Of a DNA stretch of 64,000 nt, positions 1-8,424 are shown one piece after another. Made by a program: the position numbers and the translations under genes. The DNA comes from ECT2AJA-110-A sp035399845 (GTDB lineage: Bacteria; Planctomycetota; Phycisphaerae; UBA1845; UTPLA1). The notes under the pieces were generated by a model. That model did no database searches. It was not told the origin of the DNA and saw nothing but the letters and a program-made list of their open reading frames with translations. The stretch lies in the NCBI GenBank assembly GCA_035399845.1, contig DAOPJV010000019.1:1-64000 (forward strand), written 5' to 3'. Every line of letters begins with the position of its first letter. The stretch's first letter is position 1.

Positions 1-586
1 TGTGGTGCTTTGAGACGTAGTCGTACGCCGCGAGCAGGAAGCCCCCAGTGCCGCATGCCGGGTCGCAGATCGTGTCTGCCGGCTTCGGTTGCATGCAGTC
101 GACGATCGCCTGGATCAGCGGTCGCGGCGTGAAATACTGCCCGGCGCCGCCTTTGACGTCTTCGGCGTTCTTCTGAAGCAGGCCTTCGTAGGCGTCGCCT
201 TTCACATCCGCGTCGAGCGTCAGCCACGTTTCGCGATCGATCAGATCGACGATCAGGCGGCGCAGGTTGGCGGGGTCCTGAATCTTGTTCTGGGCCTTGC
301 GAAAGATGATGCCGAGCATGCCCGACTGCTTGCCGAGGCCCTCTAGCGTGTGGCGATACTGGTTCTCCAGTTCGTCACCGTCCAGCTTGATCAGCTTGGG
401 CCACGCGTATTTCGCGGGGATGCTGCTGGGCTTGTTGAATGGCGGCTTCGACCGCTCGTCGGCCATTTTGAGGAACAGCAGGTACGTGAGCTGCTCGACG
501 TAGTCGCCGTAGCTGAGGCCGTCGTCGCGGAGGACGTTGCAGTAGTTCCAGAGCTTTTGGACAATTTGTTGGCTATGATTCGGCAT
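1..586 (-). CDS. hsdM: Type I restriction-modification DNA methyltransferase subunit HsdM (N-terminal part, cut by window edge)
   Basis: Modification subunit of a type I restriction-modification system; with HsdS it methylates adenine at the recognition site. Only the first 195 codons are present; the gene runs off the left edge. The N-terminal helical domain of the N6_Mtase family is visible (NHSQQIVQKLWNYCNVLRDD near the start, then YVEQLTYLLFLKMADE), and SAM-binding motif I reads DPACGTGGFL close to the edge. The start is an ATG at 584-586 behind a strong GAAGGAGAG ribosome site. It overlaps the 3' end of the upstream ion-channel gene by 14 bp, which suggests translational coupling. It is the last visible gene of the hsdR-hsdS operon, whereas M-S-R is the common order. 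Confidence 0.93.
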   Translation of the reverse strand, partial: MPNHSQQIVQKLWNYCNVLRDDGLSYGDYVEQLTYLLFLKMADERSKPPFNKPSSIPAKYAWPKLIKLDGDELENQYRHTLEGLGKQSGMLGIIFRKAQNKIQDPANLRRLIVDLIDRETWLTLDADVKGDAYEGLLQKNAEDVKGGAGQYFTPRPLIQAIVDCMQPKPADTICDPACGTGGFLLAAYDYVSKHH

Positions 587-1418
587 TTCTCTCCTTCATC
601 TGCGCCCAGACCACGAACCCGACTATCAAGCATGCCACGATGCATTTTGTAGCACACGATGACCAAAACCAAGAGACAAGGAGAAAAGTCACAAACGTCA
701 ACAAAGGTCCAATCACGCGTGATTTTGGAAGCTCTGGGTCCGGCATCAGCTTCCCAGCCTTTCCGTTCTTCAGACCCAGTACCGTGCCTACAAAAACGAC
801 GAAGACGATCACGCCAAGTACGGCCTGGTATGTTGTCACGCCGACGGCGATTGCGTTTTCCGGACTGACCGTCCCGAATCCCACTGTTGTCATCGTCGAC
901 ATGCTGAGGAGAAAAGCTCGCACTTGGCTGAGAGACGAAACGTTGAAACTCCCGTGAGTCGATTCACCAATTCGAAGATAGACCACTGCGAATATGAACA
1001 AGAGTTCGACATATGAAACTAGTATGAGCACGAGTATTCGTTGGATCCGTTGGTCTCCAAAATCGCTTAGGCGTCTCGGTTCTCGCACTTTGTCGAAGAA
1101 TGCTTGGGAAATGAGAGCCGAGGAATTGTCAACTAGGCGATAGAATACCCACGCCACCATGAGCCATCGACAAATTGGAAGATAGGGCCAGAGCACAAAG
1201 GCCATGATGGAGAAGAACGCCATAGCCAGGACCGAGAGATCACGACGATAATGGCTATTCAATCCTCGGAAGTATGGCAGCGATGGGGGCGATAGGTACT
1301 CGTTCCAGCCGCGGACCGTGACGTTATAGAGGAACCCGGCTATCAGCCCCCGATCATCGGTCTCTGACGTTGTGTTGTCAGATGTAGTTGCATTCGATTC
1401 GACTGGGCCTTCGGCCAT
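573..1418 (-). CDS. Potassium-channel-like membrane protein embedded in the RM operon
   Basis: A 281-residue integral membrane protein. About six hydrophobic segments are visible (roughly residues 61-80, 84-98, 127-148, 191-216, 235-252, 258-272). Between the third and fourth lies a pore-loop-like stretch ending in STMTTVGFGTVSP (TVGFG at 178-182), which closely matches the TVGYG/TVGFG selectivity filter of K+ channels. The first 60 residues are polar and probably cytoplasmic; no cyclic-nucleotide or RCK domain is seen. ATG at 1416-1418 follows an AGGAG site. The last 14 bp overlap the start of hsdM, so the gene is cotranscribed and probably coupled with it. Conduction of K+ is inferred from the filter motif; the role of a channel in an RM operon is unknown. 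It could be a housekeeping gene inserted by chance. Confidence 0.8.
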   Translation of the reverse strand: MAEGPVESNATTSDNTTSETDDRGLIAGFLYNVTVRGWNEYLSPPSLPYFRGLNSHYRRDLSVLAMAFFSIMAFVLWPYLPICRWLMVAWVFYRLVDNSSALISQAFFDKVREPRRLSDFGDQRIQRILVLILVSYVELLFIFAVVYLRIGESTHGSFNVSSLSQVRAFLLSMSTMTTVGFGTVSPENAIAVGVTTYQAVLGVIVFVVFVGTVLGLKNGKAGKLMPDPELPKSRVIGPLLTFVTFLLVSWFWSSCATKCIVACLIVGFVVWAQMKERNAES

Positions 1419-1595
1419 TCGAGACTCCTAATTGTTTGCAGCCACACTTACGCTAATGGTGAGGTTTAGGTGCCCTGGCGACTTAGGTTCTGCGATTTGC
1501 GCGCCCGGCTTGGTGACGTTTGCTCTCGGCTCCAATTCCGACGATCACGGCGATCTCGGGATCGTGAGTCGATTCGCATTGCAGAACGTTCGCTT

Positions 1596-2255
1596 TCACT
1601 TCGTATTCGCCGCAACCAGCCCTTCCTTCACCAGCGTCGCCTGCACTTCGCCTGCCAGCGACGTCATCAGGTTTCCGAACCGCGCATACGCGTTTCCACT
1701 CGTGAACGTGCCGCCGATCCAGGCCATCTTGCCGCTCGTCACGTCCCAGAGCTGGGCCTCGTGGCGGACGCGCGGCAGGTGGTACGTCTGGCCGCCGGTC
1801 GTGTACGTGTGGCTTGTCGAGTTGACGCGGCCGTAGGTGTTGGCCTGTTTGCCGTAGTAGTAGGTGTTCGCCGACAGGTTGCCGCTGGTGTACGTCGTGC
1901 TCGACGGTGGCACGTACACTTCGTCCTCGTAATACTGCGTCATGCGGACGAGCAGCAGACCATCGGCGTCGGATTGTGAGAGGGCCTTTTTGAGTTCGGC
2001 GTCGTCGTATTGGCGCGTGGGCGGGATGACGTCGAGGGCGCGGCGGCACTTCAGCGTGGGTGAAGCCAGTTTCCTGACGAAGATGCTCTCGGCGTCGTCG
2101 CGCTGATCGAGTTTGTCGAGCTGCACGGCGACGATGATGTCGTGATACGACCTGCCGCGGAACTCGGGATCGACAAAGCTGTGCATCTCGGTCTTGGCGC
2201 AGCCGCTGCCGAAAAGCAGGATTGTGGCGAACGACGTCAATAGGCACTTGCACAT
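1596..2255 (-). CDS. Predicted lipoprotein coupled to hsdS
   Basis: A 219-residue protein with a hydrophobic N-terminus (CLLTSFATILLFGSGC) ending in a lipobox-like Cys at about residue 19, so probably a lipoprotein exported and anchored to a membrane. The body has a Ser/Thr/Tyr-rich central stretch (about residues 110-155) and a C-terminal part containing AQLWDVTSGKMAWIGGTF, which resembles small outer-membrane lipoproteins such as the DUF4136 group, but I do not assign a family. Its ATG overlaps the hsdS stop as ATGA, so translation is likely coupled to the specificity subunit. A 177-bp gap separates it from the ion-channel gene downstream. A lipoprotein has no known role in type I restriction; the link may be regulatory, defensive or accidental. 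Confidence 0.72.
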   Translation of the reverse strand: MCKCLLTSFATILLFGSGCAKTEMHSFVDPEFRGRSYHDIIVAVQLDKLDQRDDAESIFVRKLASPTLKCRRALDVIPPTRQYDDAELKKALSQSDADGLLLVRMTQYYEDEVYVPPSSTTYTSGNLSANTYYYGKQANTYGRVNSTSHTYTTGGQTYHLPRVRHEAQLWDVTSGKMAWIGGTFTSGNAYARFGNLMTSLAGEVQATLVKEGLVAANTK

Positions 2256-3856
2256 CAGCGTTTTCCTCCGGCCGTCTGGCGCGTCTTCTTCTTGCTGCTG
2301 CGTTTCTTCTTGGGGGATGCCTTGCGCTTGGTCTTCTCTTCGGCCTCGCGACGCTCGCGCACAGCGCGGATGCGTTCGAGCAGGACGCTGGCGGGTTCGT
2401 CGGTCGGGTCCTGCTCGACGAGTTTGCCTTCGAAGGCTGACTTCAGGATGGACTGGCGAAGGCTTCGTGATCGGGCCTTAGAGTATGCCGTCGATCGATC
2501 GATGGCAGCAAACCTTGAGAGACTCTCATCGATGGTGGACAAAATGGCGAGTTGCTCTCCCATTGGAGGCAGTAAGACAGGCGTCATCCGAATCTGATCG
2601 AAGCCTAGATGTGGTCTACCTTGGCCATAGATGTAGCGTCGAAACTGGCGCTGGCCGCCCTCTTCGGCCGCCATGTACGTTTCAAGGTAGATTGACACCG
2701 ATACATCCACTGGTCGGATCAACGATACGCTCTGGCAAACGTAATGTTCTAAAAAGTCATCAGGAACCCGACAGAAGTCCCCCGTATTCGCGCCCACGAT
2801 CGTTACGAGAAGGTCATCCTTGAGAATTTGGCTTCGCTCACGATCTCGGTCATCGTCCGGCGGATCAACGGGTTGCCGAAAGCTCAAATCAAACGACCCC
2901 GGCCTTACATTCTGGGCCATGACAAACGTACCCGAACCACGCCCGTAGTACTTCGACCAATCACGTGAGCCGCTCGTGATTGTGCTACTAAGCTGATCGA
3001 GACTCGCGACAGCCCAATTCCCAGGGACTACAGGAATATCACTGACATCGGGGCCGACTGGCTCCTTGTACCTCTTTTTCCACTTATCATCCTTCGGCGG
3101 CTTGCCCTTGGCGATCATCTTCGCCAGTTCCGCTTCTTCCCACTTCCGGCGGCGCTCGCGGAGGATGCGGTCGAGGAGTTTGGAGGCGGGTTCGACGTCG
3201 GGGTGGGCGGCGCGCCAGTCGGCGGTCAGTTCGCCCGTGCAGGCCGCCTTCAGGACCGCCGCCTTGTAACGCTTCAGGTTGGCCTCGACCCGTTTCAGCG
3301 CCGCCACACCGGCATCCAGCCGGGAGAACTGCTTTTCGATTTCGGCAACGATGCGGTCTTGTTGTGACTTGGGCGCAACTGGAATGTTAATCAACTTGAC
3401 GTGTGCGATATTGAGCCTCGGAACTGCGGTACCCAGTCGCATCGCGTCAAACTGCTTGCGAATGCCGGGCGAACGCAACGCCCACGCCAAGTACTTGGGA
3501 TTAACTGCTCGCTGATTCGGGCGGAGACGCGCCGAGGATTGAGTTATGTTTCCACCGTCCAAGTCGGTTGGAACAATGGCCACTTTCCCGATTGTGCCAA
3601 CGATCGACAGGATCACATCGTCTTCCTGAAGCGTGGATCGCGTGTACTTCGATGCGATGTTTGGCGTAGTTCGGCGAACATCCTCCAATCGAATCTTGCC
3701 GTCTTCGATTTCTGTCGGTCGAACATACGGCACGCCATCAACTTGCTGTGGTCCTGGCTGAAGAATGCCGTATACGATGGCAGCCCCCGGCTCAACGATC
3801 TCAGGAATCGCAGTCCAGGCCCAGTTTTCTGGGAGCGGTCCATCGCCGTGAATCAT
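2255..3856 (-). CDS. hsdS: Type I restriction-modification specificity subunit HsdS
   Basis: DNA-recognition subunit, 533 residues, that directs both methylation and cleavage. Two target-recognition domains are visible: the first from about residue 8 (LPENWAWTAIPEI) to 155, the second from about 275 (VPGNWAVASLDQL) to 430. Each is followed by a conserved coiled-coil helix, first QQDRIVAEIEKQFSRLDAGV then GEQLAILSTIDESLSRF with LRQSILKSAFEGKL. An unusual lysine-rich tail follows (about the last 35 residues, including SPKKKRSSKKKTRQ). The ATG overlaps the hsdR stop as ATGA and the gene ends in an ATGA overlap with the lipoprotein gene. The two TRDs differ, as expected for a bipartite asymmetric target. 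Confidence 0.93.
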   Translation of the reverse strand: MIHGDGPLPENWAWTAIPEIVEPGAAIVYGILQPGPQQVDGVPYVRPTEIEDGKIRLEDVRRTTPNIASKYTRSTLQEDDVILSIVGTIGKVAIVPTDLDGGNITQSSARLRPNQRAVNPKYLAWALRSPGIRKQFDAMRLGTAVPRLNIAHVKLINIPVAPKSQQDRIVAEIEKQFSRLDAGVAALKRVEANLKRYKAAVLKAACTGELTADWRAAHPDVEPASKLLDRILRERRRKWEEAELAKMIAKGKPPKDDKWKKRYKEPVGPDVSDIPVVPGNWAVASLDQLSSTITSGSRDWSKYYGRGSGTFVMAQNVRPGSFDLSFRQPVDPPDDDRDRERSQILKDDLLVTIVGANTGDFCRVPDDFLEHYVCQSVSLIRPVDVSVSIYLETYMAAEEGGQRQFRRYIYGQGRPHLGFDQIRMTPVLLPPMGEQLAILSTIDESLSRFAAIDRSTAYSKARSRSLRQSILKSAFEGKLVEQDPTDEPASVLLERIRAVRERREAEEKTKRKASPKKKRSSKKKTRQTAGGKR

Positions 3857-6609
3857 GCTGCAAGCGCCTCATTCAATTCGTCGAGAATCCTGTTGAAGTC
3901 GTTGCCAAACACCTGGTACACCTTCCCGATTCCGCCTTCCTCATTGAACGGCGTGTATTCGAAGTCGTCGACGCTGATACTCAGGCTGGCGGCGATGTGG
4001 TCCTTGATCAGCGTGAGCCAGCGCTGCTGCTCCGCCGTGAAGTCGCGACCCGCCGACTGTTGCTGCGCCATCCACGCGTCGAATCGCTGCTCGACGATCT
4101 CGCCGTAGGGTACGAGGTTTTCGTCGTGCTTCAATGCGTGCCGGACGAGGGAGACGATGTCGGCGAGCTGCCTGCCGCCGCTGCCCCTGACCTTGGACTT
4201 CTCCAGAGTTTCGTAGGCCCGCCACAAGCGCTCGGGCGTGAGCTGAAGGGGCGGCTTCGCGATGGCCTCTGACAGCTCGCGGATCTCGGTGAACGTCAGG
4301 CGGCGGCGATAGGGCTGGCTGTAGAGCACCTGAAGGGCCGTGATCTCGTCGTGATGCTCGTCGATGAACTTCTCGAACGACTCGACGGCCTGCTTCGCCC
4401 GCTCCTTCGCCTTGGCGTCGAAACCTGCATCGATCAGTTCGTCCAGGCTTACGGTATCGATCGTCTGCTCGAACGACTTCTTGATCTCGATGATCTTGTT
4501 GCGGGATCTGGCGGTGCGCAACGGCGCGGCGGCGGCCTTCATCATCGCCGTGGCTGTCGACTTGATCTGCTCGTCCGTCGGGGTTTCCGTGTTGTGTTCG
4601 ATTTTGGCCTTTGCCAGTTGCGTGTCGGGATCGACGGCGTCGAGCAGGTCACGGGAGATTTGCGGCAGGCTTTGGCCGCCGGTGGCCTCTCTGACCTCTT
4701 CCTGCTGCTTCTTGCTGAGGCGCTTGTCGAGCCGCGCCAGGCGGGACGCGACGGATGACAGAATATCCTCGTCGGTGCTGCCGAAGGCGACGGCCTCGAT
4801 CAGCTTCTCGAACGAGACCGTCTTCTTGCGCTCCAGCGGCTTGGTGTCGGTCTTGGCGGCTTCGCAGACACCGACGGCGTCGACGATGACGAAGTGGTCC
4901 TTGGTGCCGCCGTCGGGCGTGACGGCCTGAAAGTCGGTATCAGAGACAACGCGGACACCGCGGCCTTTCATTTGCTCGAAAAACGTGCGGCTCTTGACGC
5001 TACGCATGAACATGACGACTTCCAGCGGCTTGATGTCCGTGCCCGTGGCGATCATGTCCACGGTGACGGCGATGCGCGGCATCGGTGAGTTGCGGAAGGC
5101 GGCAATCAGGTCTTCCGGCTTCACGCCGGTCGTCTTGTAGGTGATCTTCTGGCAGAACTCGTTGCCCTTGCCAAATTCCTCGCGGACGATCTTGACGATG
5201 TCCTCGGCGTGCGAGTCGTCCTTGGCGAAGATGAGCGTTTTGGGGACCCAGGTGCGGCCGGGGAACAGCTCGGTGAACAGCGCATTTTTGTACGCCTTGA
5301 TGACGGTGCGAAGTTGGTCGGGCGCGACGACGTCGCGATCGAGCTTCTTGGCGTCGTAGATCAGGTCCTCGTCGAGCTGTTCGTAACGGAGGGCACGGGT
5401 CTCGCGATCGCGCTTGTCGACGTAGAAGCCCTTATCGACTTTCGAACCCTGATCGGTCATGCGCGTCTTGATGCGATAGACCTCGAAATCCACGTTGACG
5501 CCGTCGGCGACCGCCTTTTCGTGGTTGTATTCCATCACGAGGTTGCGGTTGAAGAAGCCAATCGTCTGCTTGGACGGCGTCGCGGTGAGACCAACAAGGT
5601 GCGCGTCGAAATAATCGAGCACCTGCCGCCAGAGGTTGTAGATGGACCGGTGACATTCGTCGGTGAAAACGAAGTCGAAGGTCTCGATGGGGATCTTCGG
5701 GTTGTACTCGACGGGGATCGGTTCCCTCGTCAGCAGCGAGCCAGATTCGAATGACGAGCCCTCCTCCAGCTCCGGGTCGAGCGGTTCGCCCTTGAGGATA
5801 GAGTAGAGTCGCTGAATCGTGGTGATGCAGACGCGGCTGACCTTGTCGATCGTGGCGCCCTGGAGGTGCTGCACGTTGTACAGCTCAGTGAATTTCCGAC
5901 CGTCGTCGGGCGTCACAAACTGCTGAAACTCCTTCAGGGTCTGACGGCCGAGATTGCCCCGGTCCACGATAAAAACGATGCGGCGAGCGCCAGCGTGCCG
6001 GATGAGGCGGTAGATCGAGTTGACGGCGGTGAACGTCTTACCTGAGCCGGTGCTCATTTGGATCAGCGAGCGCGGACGGTCGAAGGCAAGCGACGCTTCA
6101 AGGCTGACGATGGCACGCTGCTGGACATCCCACAGGCTGCCAGGGACGAGCGGCGGCATCGATTTCAGGCGGGCGCGGAGCTGTTCCGGCTGCTGGGCAA
6201 ATTCGATCAGCGTCTCGGGGCGATGGAACGTGAAGACCTCGCGGCTGCGGTAGTCGGGGTTGAGGGTGTTGGTGAATCGCGTTTCCTTGCCCGTGCTCTC
6301 ATACGCGAAAGGCAGTGGCCGATGGTAAGCCGGAATGTGGGCGGCGAGCCCCTTCGTGTATTTGGCCGACTGGACTTCGACACCGGTCAGCGTGGAGCCC
6401 TCGGGCTTGGCCTCGACGATTCCGATCGCCTTGCCGCCGGCGTAGAGCATGTAATCGGCTTCACCGCCGCCTTCCAGGGGGAATTCACGGATCGCCACGC
6501 CGAGATTGACCGCGATGTCGGCATCGTCGCGGTTCTGCACCAGCCAGCCGCACGCCTCCAACTGGCGGTCAATATTTTCTCGTGCTTGTGCTTCCGGCGA
6601 CTTTGGCAT
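3853..6609 (-). CDS. hsdR: Type I restriction enzyme R subunit HsdR (nuclease-helicase)
   Basis: ATP-dependent DNA translocase and nuclease of the type I system, 918 residues. The N-terminal HSDR_N nuclease domain shows acidic D52 and the pair E66-A-K68 (IGIVEAKPEG), the PD-(D/E)xK pattern. The superfamily 2 helicase core has Walker A STGSGKT at 186-192 and a DECH box at 317-320 (FVFTDECHRS), with the helicase C-terminal motif MKGRGVRVV further on. The C-terminal third resembles the EcoEI-type HsdR C-terminal domain. It is the first gene of the operon and overlaps hsdS by 4 bp (ATGA). The 173-bp gap to a divergent HTH-protein gene at 6783 presumably holds the operon promoter. Confidence 0.95.
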   Translation of the reverse strand: MPKSPEAQARENIDRQLEACGWLVQNRDDADIAVNLGVAIREFPLEGGGEADYMLYAGGKAIGIVEAKPEGSTLTGVEVQSAKYTKGLAAHIPAYHRPLPFAYESTGKETRFTNTLNPDYRSREVFTFHRPETLIEFAQQPEQLRARLKSMPPLVPGSLWDVQQRAIVSLEASLAFDRPRSLIQMSTGSGKTFTAVNSIYRLIRHAGARRIVFIVDRGNLGRQTLKEFQQFVTPDDGRKFTELYNVQHLQGATIDKVSRVCITTIQRLYSILKGEPLDPELEEGSSFESGSLLTREPIPVEYNPKIPIETFDFVFTDECHRSIYNLWRQVLDYFDAHLVGLTATPSKQTIGFFNRNLVMEYNHEKAVADGVNVDFEVYRIKTRMTDQGSKVDKGFYVDKRDRETRALRYEQLDEDLIYDAKKLDRDVVAPDQLRTVIKAYKNALFTELFPGRTWVPKTLIFAKDDSHAEDIVKIVREEFGKGNEFCQKITYKTTGVKPEDLIAAFRNSPMPRIAVTVDMIATGTDIKPLEVVMFMRSVKSRTFFEQMKGRGVRVVSDTDFQAVTPDGGTKDHFVIVDAVGVCEAAKTDTKPLERKKTVSFEKLIEAVAFGSTDEDILSSVASRLARLDKRLSKKQQEEVREATGGQSLPQISRDLLDAVDPDTQLAKAKIEHNTETPTDEQIKSTATAMMKAAAAPLRTARSRNKIIEIKKSFEQTIDTVSLDELIDAGFDAKAKERAKQAVESFEKFIDEHHDEITALQVLYSQPYRRRLTFTEIRELSEAIAKPPLQLTPERLWRAYETLEKSKVRGSGGRQLADIVSLVRHALKHDENLVPYGEIVEQRFDAWMAQQQSAGRDFTAEQQRWLTLIKDHIAASLSISVDDFEYTPFNEEGGIGKVYQVFGNDFNRILDELNEALAA

Positions 6610-6782
6610 CCAGTCTTACCCGAGACTTTGCTGAGCCAGATCATTCAGATTATGGCGCCGACATGCGTGTACGCCAATCCGACCACTGGCACTATCATAA
6701 CCTGCGGGGCGCGACCATGTTAAGTGGGCGCCACTGCAAATTCCGTCGCTGGGATCGACTGAGGAGCCCATCGGAGAGAATC

Positions 6783-7583
6783 ATGCCATTCAAGCCCACA
6801 AGGCTCCAGCTGGAGGCGCTTCAGACACTTGAGCTTCTCCAAGTTCAATCGGTCGAGCTACTATCTCCGAAGTGGGTTCCCACTGGCCGAGTGTTTCGCT
6901 TCCTGTATGGCGTCCCCGAATTTGTCTTGTGCGCGGCGCTTGACTCGAAAAAGAACACGCTGAGACGAGCATTGCCCCACTTGACAAGCCGGAATCTGAT
7001 TGAGAATCAACGCCAACCCGTAGCGTGGATGGCGGAACAGCTGCTGCAGTTTCGCGGAATCGGCGGCCACGGTGTTGCCGCACGATGGACGATTGTGGAT
7101 GGAGAGGAGATGCTCATTTCGCTCGCCGCCCAACAAGGATTGTCCGTAAAGAGACCCTCCGAGACACAACGGAAGAAGTCGCGAAAGGCGTCGTCCACCC
7201 CTTCCTGGGTCGTTGAACAGATCCAGGGATTCAAAGCTGTCGGATCGAGAATGCGCCCATGTGACACGTGGGAACGAATCCATACAACGCGGCAGGTTCT
7301 CTACATTCAGATTACAAGCAAAGGCCTCGATCTCCTGGACGAGCTCGATGCCAAGTGGGTTCCGGACGTGTTGGTAACACTTGCACAGATGGCGCCATTG
7401 GTCGGCTTTTGCAAGCGGACGCTGGAACGGTGGCTTAGTAAGGAAATGCTGCCTCTGCCAGATGTGCGAGGCGGAGGAGGCCAAGCGCATCGTTGGTATT
7501 GGCGCACCATTCGTACCGAGCTGGAACGGCACTCCTGCCGCCGTTTGCCCGTGAACTTTCCGGGTTCCCACATCATCAGCTGA
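6783..7583 (+). CDS. Predicted HTH DNA-binding protein divergent from the RM operon
   Basis: A 266-residue protein with no family I can name. The start at ATG 6783 is chosen because GGAGAG lies five bases upstream and the frame upstream is unconvincing. The C-terminal 60 residues (about 200-260: LAQMAPLVGFCKRTLERWL, then a basic stretch with RGGGGQAHRWYWRTIRTELE) look like a helix-turn-helix/excisionase-type DNA-binding domain. The middle holds basic linker sequence (SETQRKKSRKASS). It is transcribed away from hsdR across 173 bp, so it could control the RM operon. An array of ACCGACA half-sites overlaps its own stop codon and might be its operator; both points are inference. Confidence 0.7.
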   Translation: MPFKPTRLQLEALQTLELLQVQSVELLSPKWVPTGRVFRFLYGVPEFVLCAALDSKKNTLRRALPHLTSRNLIENQRQPVAWMAEQLLQFRGIGGHGVAARWTIVDGEEMLISLAAQQGLSVKRPSETQRKKSRKASSTPSWVVEQIQGFKAVGSRMRPCDTWERIHTTRQVLYIQITSKGLDLLDELDAKWVPDVLVTLAQMAPLVGFCKRTLERWLSKEMLPLPDVRGGGGQAHRWYWRTIRTELERHSCRRLPVNFPGSHIIS

Positions 7584-7612
7584 CCGACATAACCACCGAC
7601 ATTTGTCGGTCA
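7581..7612. promoter_or_regulatory. Inverted and direct repeat array (ACCGACAT half-sites), possible operator
   Basis: A perfect 9-bp inverted repeat, TGACCGACA at 7581-7589 and TGTCGGTCA at 7604-7612, encloses a second direct copy of ACCGACAT at 7595-7602 (first copy at 7583-7590, 12 bp away). The inner pair forms the near-palindrome ACCGACA-TT-TGTCGGT. There is no T-tract after it, so a terminator is less likely than a protein-binding site. It overlaps the stop codon of the HTH gene and lies about 170 bp upstream of the sigma-like gene. The binding protein is unknown. Confidence 0.5.
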
Positions 7613-7780
7613 ACCACACTCAGGCATACACACGCCGCCTATCTCGGGCCTCCGGCTGAGAGGCCATAACCCACGGGTCACCTTACGCAAACGTGAATTC
7701 AACGCGACGTCGATCGCGGCACGCTGATCTTGCGCGCATTGATCTGATCCGAACGAGACGCCTCCAGCCCGGAGGCGCCG

Positions 7781-8362
7781 ATGCCGGCACCGATCGGACC
7801 CGAGGCGGTCCTTCGCCCATTCGCGAAGGAGTTCATCAAACAAAAGGCCATCCAGCTCACTCGGAAACCCGGATGCCACCGCGACGAGCGCGAAGATCTG
7901 ATTCAGGAGATCACCATCCGCGTGATCTTGAAGTTGCCGATGTACGATCCGCAGCGGTGCTCCGTCGACGGGTTTATCCGGGTCGTCGCGAACTCGGCGG
8001 CCAGCTTGATCGCCCGTGAGCGCCGCGCCGAGAAACGCGGCGCCGTTCGCGGAAACGTGTCACTGTCTGCGGGCGAGGATCGCGGGAGCGGCAAGTCACT
8101 CGGAGCAATGCTCCTTCCGAGCGACGCGGCACGGCGGCTCGGGGTCGACACGCAGAGCGCGGTCAATCCGGAAGCGGTTCACGGCGTCATCGCCACGATG
8201 CCGCCCGAGCTTGAATCGATCTGCAAGGCCTTGATGACGCAGGGCAAGGCGGAAGCGGCTCGCACCCTGGGTATCCGCCGCCAGCGGATCCACGACCTGA
8301 TACCGAAGATGAGAGATTTCTTTTCCAAGGCGGGCCACAAGGATCCACTCGACTTTGACTAA
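7781..8362 (+). CDS. Small sigma-70-like factor (ECF type)
   Basis: A 193-residue protein resembling an ECF-type RNA polymerase sigma factor. A region-2-like segment lies at about residues 35-90 (DEREDLIQEITIRVILKLP, FIRVVANSAASLIARERRAE). A C-terminal region-4-like helix-turn-helix lies at about 150-182 (GKAEAARTLGIRRQRIHDLI). Between them is a less conserved linker of about 60 residues. ATG 7781 has a GGAGG site six bases upstream. No anti-sigma gene is adjacent. It lies 4-5 kb from the island that carries three copies of a shared promoter-like motif and is a candidate reader of that motif, but this is inference. It could also be a sigma-like phage regulator. Confidence 0.68.
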   Translation: MPAPIGPEAVLRPFAKEFIKQKAIQLTRKPGCHRDEREDLIQEITIRVILKLPMYDPQRCSVDGFIRVVANSAASLIARERRAEKRGAVRGNVSLSAGEDRGSGKSLGAMLLPSDAARRLGVDTQSAVNPEAVHGVIATMPPELESICKALMTQGKAEAARTLGIRRQRIHDLIPKMRDFFSKAGHKDPLDFD

Positions 8363-8384
8363 GTCACCCTGAACATGAATGTGA

Positions 8385-8414
8385 GGAACCCGTGCGATGA
8401 TCGTCGCGGGTTCC
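8385..8414. terminator. Hairpin between convergent genes, possible bidirectional terminator
   Basis: Inverted repeat GGAACCCG (8385-8392) and CGGGTTCC (8407-8414) with a 14-bp loop, lying in the 62-bp gap between the convergent sigma-like gene and the HAF-repeat gene. Only short T-runs follow, so factor-independent termination would be weak. Confidence 0.45.
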
Positions 8415-8424
8415 CACGCTCTTT

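Noticed and set aside
7741..8019. The alternative frame 7693-8019 as a separate gene before the sigma-like gene
   Set aside because: It overlaps the sigma-like gene in another frame and lacks a ribosome site; the sigma-like frame has clear region 2 and 4 segments.
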